Shown: positions 57,902 through 64,000 of the stretch, in pieces
Position numbering within the stretch: position 1 is the stretch's first letter
Layout: each line of letters begins with the position of its first letter
From: Dioscorea cayenensis subsp. rotundata
Taxonomy: Eukaryota > Streptophyta > Magnoliopsida > Dioscoreales > Dioscoreaceae
DNA: 64,000 nt
Reading direction: 5' to 3'
NCBI RefSeq assembly: GCF_009730915.1
Contig: NC_052481.1
Span: forward strand, 4,836,001 to 4,900,000
The notes under the pieces: generated by a model
The model's database searches: none
Seen by the model: only the letters and a program-made list of their open reading frames with translations
Told to the model about the DNA's origin: nothing
Made by a program: the position numbers and the translations under genes

Positions 57902-59164
57902 GGGTTATTTATTTATTTATTTTTTTTTTGAGTGGATATCTTATTATACCCATGTTTCATTTTGAGCACTTATTTTTCAATTCGTATCAAAATAAGCACT
58001 TGATTTTGATTTTCTTTCAACAGAAGGGTACTAGAACTATTCTAGTGGAAAGTTGTTGATGTGGTTGCGTGGGATTCTCACGTGGATGGCTTTACTCCAC
58101 GTCATATATATACATGGGCACGCCACCTTCTCATTTGCCATGAAGGATGCCACGTCAGAAGCCTTCTTCTCCTTTTGCTTCTTCCTTGAGAGATTGAGTA
58201 ATATTGTGCTTCTAACCCTAAGATCACCGAGCAGTTCGAAGATCTGAAGAGGAAGTTCATAGATCTCACTCCCAAGCTGTGGGATAGCATTCTGGAGATC
58301 AGGGGCTACTCGCTTTGAAACAAAAAAGAAGAGGTTCAAGAGCTTGGTTCTTGTTCCTAGTATGCTTCTTGAGAAAGCTCGACAGGAGCAGGAGCAAGAG
58401 CAAGTTACTACTCTTAATCCCAAGAGCCACGCCATTGGGGACACCGAGACCCCTTGGTTGCAGACTTTGGTCATTAATCTCACTGTCGTCGGAGAAGGGA
58501 GAGATATTGTGCTTTCTTTGAAACTTGATACGTTGGCAGATTCTGTATCTGAGCTTACCGTAGTTGATCCTAAGGGCAATCTCACTGATCTTAAGAGTAA
58601 GAAGATTACTAGTGATGCTGAGATTTCAGATATTAAGAAGGCGCAGTTGCTGCTTAAATCAATGACACAGACTAACCCTAAAAATCCTCCTGGATGGATT
58701 GCCGTTGCGAGCCTGGAAGAGGTTACTAAAAAGATTTGGGCTGCACGGCAATTGATTTAGAAAGGTTGTTAAGAATATCCCAAGAATGAGGATGTGCAGT
58801 TGGAGGCTTGTCGTTTGGCGAGCCCTGATGAGGTTAAGGCAGTGATTGCGAGGGGTGTGAAGGCGATTCCAAATCATAAGAAGGAGAAGAAGGAGGAGGA
58901 AGAGAAAAAGACTTATGACGTGGCATCCTTTGTAGCAAATGAGGGTTAAGTTGCCCAACCGACATATCCACGTATGCATATGACGTGGAAGGAAGCCATC
59001 CACGTGAGAATCCTGGAGAATATGTCAGCAACTCTCCACCAGAATAGTCCCAGTACTTTCCCGTTGAAAGGAAATCAAAATCAAGTGCTCATTTTGATAC
59101 GAATTGAAAAAAATACTCAAAATGAAACACGAGCATAATAAGGTACCCACTCAAAAAACTAACT
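57902..59164 (+). mobile_element. Pack-MULE carrying a STA1/PRP6 gene fragment
   Basis: CATGCTTTCTC flanks the element directly at 57891-57901 and 59165-59175 (9-11 bp, MULE range). Ends are long inverted repeats of about 250-280 bp: TTGAGTGGATATCTTATTAT left and, complemented, TTGAGTGGGTACCTTATTAT right, then TTTCATTTTGAG, CAATTCGTATCAAAAT, GATTCTCACGTGGATGGCTT and GATGCCACGTCA on both sides. The right end has fewer bases before TTGAGTGG. No transposase is present. The interior is host-gene sequence. The element interrupts an inverted copy of the 10.6-12.7 kb repeat. Confidence 0.9.
58184..58874 (+). pseudogene. STA1/PRP6 pre-mRNA splicing factor fragment captured by the Pack-MULE
   Basis: STA1 (PRP6 homologue) is a tri-snRNP component of the spliceosome. 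Reading on the plus strand: EIE-stop-YCASNPKITEQFEDLKRKF (first part 58190-58250), WDSI, a stop and one-base shift near 58316-58325, MLLEKARQEQEQEQ, GDTETPWLQTL, GEGRDIVLSLKLDTLADSVS, TVVDPKGNLTDLKSKKITSD, AEISDIKKAQLLLKSMTQTN, NPPGWIAVASLEEV, a stop at 58758, then PKNEDVQLEACRLASPDEVK and AVIARGVKAIPN. This runs through the PRP1 N-terminal domain into the first HAT-type repeats, about 230 codons of a protein of about 1000. No introns. Confidence 0.92.
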
Positions 59165-59285
59165 CATGCTTTCTCCCATTTGATTGCTCAAATTAGATTG
59201 GTCTAATCTTATTTACCAGAAAATTTAGGCTTGAATTGCTTAGAAAATGATATTAAAATCATTGGATCTAAATGTACATGTTAGG

Positions 59286-60482
59286 GTCCACTCATACAAT
59301 TATAAAATTCTAACAATAAATCTAAGCACTTAATCCAAGTTTATAAATGCACCGTATTTATATAATTATAAATTATCTTTTCCTTGGGGTTTTTTATTAT
59401 AATATTACATTTTTTAATTACGTAAATATGTAATTTTAAATATAATCACTAATATAGGTGAAACGGTGAATTTTTCACTGTTTTACGTGCATTTACATAA
59501 AAAGGGTAAATAGTTTACCATTTTCTGTACAAAATGCACAATAACTTGTAAACTATTTACCATTTTCAATCCAAGAAAAACTTCTTCACATCCCTAGTTA
59601 ATCAATCCAAGAAAGAGTCTTTGGTTTCAAGAAAGAGAAAGGTTTAGCATCGTCAAAATAAAAAAGGTTTCCATCCAAGACAAACTCAAGCTCATCTTTA
59701 TAAGCATCGAGATCAAACGCTTCCAAATCTATTGCATCCTCACAGAACAACAAGTTCATCTTTGTCTTCAGTGTTGAATCATCATCATCGAAACAAAGTT
59801 CGAGATGGGAAGCGAGAGCTCGTCCATCTTCGGCACAGTGTTATGCTCTTGGTTCTGGTGTTACCGGCAGAGCTGGAGGAGTGGGAGATGTCGAGGATGG
59901 AGGAAGGAGAAGAGGGATGGTGATCAAGGAACTATTCAGACTAGGATTGGAGAAGGTTTTGCTTCTCAGCCTCTAAACGGTTGGAAGTCAAGGTACAGGT
60001 TTCAGTAGCCTTTTCCGCCATGTCGAAGGTGCCGAGCTAAAGATGAACTCCACGGATTAGATGTCTAATTTCAGCCTCCTATTTGCCTCACTGGCATTGC
60101 TGCACACCCTTGTACTTTGACGATGATGATCTTTTTCCAGGGGTTTTGGCTTTGAGATTCTCTTTGATGGGGTTTCAGCACATGCAAATAATGATGTTGC
60201 GCTTCTTCATTTTGCCTTCATTTTCATTGTTGGATGAATCTGTAGCATTCGTATGAAATTGTGATTTTTCAGTGAAAACAGTAAATTGTCTACCGTTTTT
60301 ATATTATTAAACATAAAACAGTGAAAATTCACCATTTTACCTATATTAGTGATTATAATTAAAATTACATATTTACGTAATTAAAAAAATGTAATATTTA
60401 TATATAAAAAAAGCCTTCCTTGGGTTGTTAAGCTTAATGAGCTCTAGTACAATATTAGAATTTTATAATTATATGAGTGGAC
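59286..60482. mobile_element. Unclassified element with long inverted ends (~1.2 kb)
   Basis: GTCCACTCATACAATTATAA at the left and the complement of the right end, GTCCACTCATATAATTATAA, pair. Farther in, AATTACGTAAATATGTAATT, ATAATCACTAATATAGGT and GTGAATTTTTCACTGTTTTA-like blocks pair over 170-260 bp per side. The interior (about 59575-60230) is non-repetitive with CT/GA-rich stretches and short frames that I cannot assign. No target duplication was found, and no transposase. Confidence 0.65.
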
Positions 60483-60720
60483 TATTTGGGAGATATGGAC
60501 TTTGTTCATGTGCATTTATAAACTTGGAATGGGCTACTTGTCAAAAGCCATAAGGGCGAATAACTTCACCATTCCTTATCCTATATATGCACATGACACT
60601 TTGTTATATATGAAAGCATTGGACGACGTCTTCGTAAACGCCAGCCCTTGAGATCTCTCTACTTCTCCTTTTCTCTTTTCCTCCTTCTCCTTCGCGAGTT
60701 CCTCATCTCCTCTGGCGAAG

Positions 60721-61215
60721 ATGAGAGAGTGCATTTCGATTCCCATCAGCCAAGCCTGGATCTAGGTCAGCAATGCTTGTTGGGAGTTATTTTGCATTGA
60801 ACATGGTATTTAGGCTAATGGCCAGATGCCCTCTGACAAGAGTTTGGAAAGAGGGGATGATGTCTTCAACACCGTGGGACTGGTGCTAGAAAGCATGCCC
60901 CTCGTGCTGTGTTTGTTGATCTGGAACTCACTGTGATTGATGAAGTGAGAACTAAATACTATCACCAGCTATTCCACTAGGAACAACTCATCATTGGCAA
61001 GAAGGATGTTGTCAATAACTTTGCTTAAGGCTACTACACCATTAGCATGGAGATTGTGGATCTGTCTTGACAACACTAGGAAGTTTGCTGATAATTGCAC
61101 TGGCCTCCAAGGATTCCTCTTCTTCAATGTTGTTGGTGGCGGCACTGGCTCAGGCCTGGCTCTTTTCTGATTAAGCGGCTCTCAGTTGACTATGATAAAA
61201 ATCTGAAGCTTGGCT
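60721..61215 (+). pseudogene. Alpha-tubulin pseudogene, intronless N-terminal third
   Basis: Starts MRECISIPISQAW then a stop in place of [35 protein letters not shown]; a deletion and frame change lead to GAGK-like, [42 protein letters not shown], and finally [16 protein letters not shown] shifted frames and IKRLSVDYDKNLKLG. The nucleotide-binding GGGTGSG loop is readable in another frame (about 61135-61152). Tubulin introns are absent, fitting a retrocopy. Its 5' leader from about 60630 looks transcribed-type (CTTCTCC-rich). It runs into MULE transposase in frame. Confidence 0.87.
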
Positions 61216-62410
61216 TATTATCCATGGCACAAGAACTAAATTTAGATGTGGATGGCTGTAGTTTCTATTGGATGGATTATCTGAGTGATAATATAGGGAG
61301 GAGAGAGATTAAAACTGATGCAGATGCTTTAGAAATGGCCTTAATTGTTCAGTTGCATGGTGAAGTGAATGTCACTGTTAGCGTCAATAAGGAACTCCCA
61401 CCAATTTTCAGTGATACAAACTCTGAGGAAAATTCAAGGCAAAAGAATTTGATGATAAGGACCAGGATGATAATCAAATCCTAGATAAGAATGAAGTTTG
61501 TATGGACCAGGACCAAGAACAGGATGAAGATCAAAGCATGGATCCAGATGTAGAGCATAATGAGGACAATGTTGATGTTGAACCTGACAGTGATCTGTAT
61601 GACTCAGATTATAGTCTTAGTGGTGAGGAAAATGATGTACATGAGGTTAGTGGTGATGGGCATGGTGCTGGGTTAGGTGCTAGATCAGTGGACAATATTG
61701 TAGAAGGGCCTGCAAGAGATGGGGATGACTATGAGATTGAGTATGGGGGCTTCAGAAGAACTGCATTCTTGTTCTTCAACAGATGAGGAAGATGTGGCTG
61801 CAGGTAGACCTAAATAAGCAGAGTTTGTTGAGGAGTTTGATATGAAAGACCCCAGTTTAAAGTTGGTATAAAGTTTAGAGACTTCAAGTAGTTCAGAGAG
61901 GCTATGAGGAATTATGGTATAAAACACATGGTGGAAATGAATTTCAGACCAAGTAACAACAAAAGGTGCAAGGTAATATCCAGGAAGAGATGTCCTTTTT
62001 ATTTGTGGGCTGATCCAATGATTAAGGACAAGAATACAGTTCAAATCAAGTCAGGAATTCTCACCCATGAATGTGCCAGACAGCATAGGATAAGGCATGT
62101 GAATACCCAGTGGATTGCAAACAAGTACTTGGATTAGGGCTGATCCCAGCTGGTTTATTGTTGGGATTATTTAAGCAGTTAGGACCAATGAGGAGGTTGA
62201 AATTAGTACCCTCATGGCCTGGAGATCAAAGGGTATTGCAAGAAGGTAAAATTCTTGTTACAATTATTCATATAGCTTGATAGATGGTAAATTTTATATG
62301 TATAATTTAATGTTATCTACTTTACTACTTAATACAGGTTGATAGATGGTGATGAGAATGATCAAATAAGAAGGCTGCAGAATTGGGCTTTCATGACTAA
62401 TAGGCATAAG
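61216..62410 (+). pseudogene. MULE (MuDR) transposase, N-terminal part, broken
   Basis: LLSMAQELNLDVDGCSFYWM, DADALEMALIVQ and GEVNVTVSV resemble the N-terminal PB1-like domain of plant MULE transposases. After a frame change near 61435 comes the usual acidic linker (DQDQEQDEDQSMDP; YDSDYSLSGEEND). Another shift leads to HSCSSTDEED, FDMKDPSLKVGIKFRDF, REAMRNYGIKHMVEMNF, RKRCPFYLWADPMIKD, GILTHECARQHRIRHVNTQW and IANKYLD, the MuDR DNA-binding domain. RRLQNWAFMTNRHK (about 62370) follows an intron-like gap. The DDE catalytic core and SWIM finger are absent. Confidence 0.87.
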
Positions 62411-62681
62411 GTATGGTTACTTTATATGGGTTTTTAATGGTTCAATTACTAATGCATTGCTAATGTAGTGTTGTTTTTTTTGTCTTTGTGTTTTTTTATT
62501 TGTTCTGTGAATGTGTGAAAACCTTACTACTTCACCATAGGGCTTAATGGCTGCTATATGTTGCACTTACAAATTGCATTATTAACCTCATGCATTTAGC
62601 TAATAATCATGCATTTTTCCTAGCCTTCACAATGATTTTCCTTCTCTTTTTGTACAAACTACTCTCTTTAGTTGTTTTAAT
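62411..62681. other. Spacer before the last LTR element
   Basis: T-rich; no feature. Confidence 0.4.
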
Positions 62682-63258
62682 TGTAGAATACTGGAATTGG
62701 CTGAGAAACCTGGAGACTGTGAAGATATACAACTCGTCCGTGGTCTGCGAGAAGTGCTTGTGGTCTGTAAAGTGACTGGGGCCCAGCTTCCATCTTTGGC
62801 TATAAAAGGACCAGAAAATGGGCTTTAGGGTAAGAAGAAAGGAAGGAGAAAAGGAGCTGGCGGCTGAAGACGGAAAGAACAAGCTCTGAAGACTTAAGAA
62901 GGCTGGAGAAGGAGAGGAGAGCTGAAACTTGAAGATCAGACCCCTGTAGACGTCATAGGGAGTCTTCTCAGCCTTGTTGTGCTATTTCTTGCATAATTTC
63001 TTTTCTTTCTATCTTCTCTTTGTAACTGAGATGGTGTGTGAGTAGAACTTTTCTTAGGTTTGGGATTAGCGCAAGGTGTTGGGTGTGTGATGTGTTGATA
63101 CTCTTTTTGTATGGATCTTTTATGCTTAATGGTAGATTTCTTGAGCTGATTTCTGATTTGAGTACACAACTTGTGATTGTGAAAGCATTGCTTGCTATCT
63201 TAGAGATCTAGGTTAACTGAAAGGATAACTTAGGTCTTGGAACCTCTTTAATCACCCT

Positions 63259-63618
63259 GAATATACTGAAAGGTAATTCTTGAGGGTCTTTTGCTTGGAA
63301 ACAACAAGAAGCAGGGAATAAAACATAATCAAGGCTACAGAAACACAGGGCTGTGGATTACACTTCAGGTTAAAATAGACTTAGGTTTGGGAACTCACCA
63401 CAAGGTGTAACATGAATAATGTGCTGGATCTAGACTAGATTTGGGTAGATCTCTTGAAGGGCATTAATCCTAAGCTACTTGTCACTCTCTTTCAAGAGAT
63501 AACAAGTTAGGTCTTGATTGGGTCATCTCCTACTATCGTGGTAGATAAACCTTCTCAAAACCTGAATAAGTACAGTGATTAAGCAAAAGACCCTCAAGAA
63601 TTACCTTTCAGTATATTC
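63259..63618. repeat. 38-bp perfect inverted repeat inside the LTR
   Basis: GAATATACTGAAAGGTAATT... (63259-63296) and its exact complement (63581-63618) face each other across 284 bp. The right copy ends at the primer site. Confidence 0.9.
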
Positions 63619-63724
63619 TTGGCACCGTTGCCGGGGACCATAGTGTGATATTAATTGATTTGCAACTTGGTTTGACTAGGCCATTTTATTCTCTGTTTTC
63701 CCCATTTAGTCCAATTCTCTTAAC

Positions 63725-63976
63725 TTGTTTTCTTTGCTGGTCAATTCTCATTCTATGCAAAGAAATCGAAGTCTTGGAAGTCTATTAGAACCAGATCAAG
63801 AATTTGAGAGAGATTTTTGGCTTCAATATCAAAGGAAAGCTAAGCTTAAAGAATCATCACAAGCATCAAACATGGATGATAATAGCAAAACTTTGAGGGA
63901 GTTTGTAGCCCCAAGTGCCAAACAAAACAGCTCAGTTGCGGAACCAAATCACTGGTTTTTATCAAAAGGATGGTGA
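63725..63976 (+). pseudogene. Athila-type gag N-terminus, possibly interrupted
   Basis: The 83-codon frame holds RSLGSLLEPDQEFERDFWLQ and ends in a TGA at 63974-63976 (FLSKGW-stop). An equivalent gag normally continues for several hundred residues, so this looks interrupted, but most of it lies beyond the window. Confidence 0.6.
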
Positions 63977-64000
63977 ATCACTGTATGAGGCTTGGGACAG

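Larger units (their letters stand above)
62682..64000 (+). mobile_element. Athila-like LTR retrotransposon, 5' part, runs off the window
   Basis: A probable 5' LTR (62682 to about 63610) has TATAAAAGGACC at 62801 as a promoter-like box and ends ACCTTTCA. The primer site TTGGCACCGTTGCCGGGGA lies at 63619-63637. Gag begins near 63725 with an RNRSLGSLLEPDQEFERDFW-type start seen in this group. The LTR start is the least certain border because the 3' LTR is outside the window. Confidence 0.72.

Overview
The window is nuclear DNA of a flowering plant. It has spliceosomal introns with GT/AG borders, plant-only gene families (chromomethylase, plant gluconokinase, a DUF1218 membrane protein, cycloartenol-type sterol methyltransferase) and plant transposon families (Athila-like and Copia-like LTR elements, L1-type LINEs, MULEs, Stowaway-like and PIF/Harbinger-like MITEs). 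The first exon of the gene at 45.1 kb is GC-rich and becomes AT-richer toward its 3' end, which suggests a monocot, but I cannot name the species.

Only three genes look intact: a single-exon secreted or membrane protein gene (45076-46815, +), a three-exon DUF1218 four-helix membrane protein gene (52686-54460, +), and a four-exon gluconokinase gene (54711-56581, -). The last two are tail to tail, 250 bp apart. Most of the rest is transposons and decayed gene pieces.

Region by region: 1-0.85 kb, a decayed PIF/Harbinger transposase. 5.0-8.0 kb, the 5' half of a chromomethylase gene, broken by stops and frameshifts. 9.0-10.0 kb, a 1000-N assembly gap. 10.6-13.4 kb, two tandem arrays (about 0.7 kb x3 and 178 bp x3). 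13.4-16.0 kb, a foldback element with a 9-bp target duplication around a 1.2-kb hairpin. 16.3-16.9 kb, a MITE inside a MITE. 18.5-19.3 kb, pieces of a plastid ribosomal protein L5 gene and an EFR3-like gene. 19.6-21.1 kb, a gag-only Copia-like element. 22.4-24.0 kb, a solo LTR. 24.3-25.4 kb, a LINE fragment. 25.6-26.0 kb, a 51-bp array. 26.8-27.4 kb, a joined SMT2-PPR fragment. 28.3-31.0 kb, a second solo LTR. 32.4-33.1 kb, ankyrin/AAA-ATPase and PPR fragments. 33.7-34.1 kb, an 86-bp array. 34.4-43.4 kb, a long L1-type LINE split by a gag-only Athila-like element. 44.5-44.9 kb, a triplicated promoter module. 50.5-51.8 kb, a hAT-like MITE inside a PIF-like MITE. 57.9-59.2 kb, a Pack-MULE carrying part of STA1/PRP6. 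59.3-60.5 kb, an inverted-repeat element. 60.7-62.4 kb, an alpha-tubulin pseudogene joined in frame to a MULE transposase. 62.7-64.0 kb, the start of an Athila-like element that runs off the window.

I found no operon, CRISPR, defence or toxin system. The notable biology is the density of captured and fused gene fragments and of nested insertions whose target-site duplications can be read directly. There is no convincing new functional system; the closest candidates for functional follow-up are the long hairpin element (a possible small-RNA source), the Pack-MULE and the triplicated promoter.
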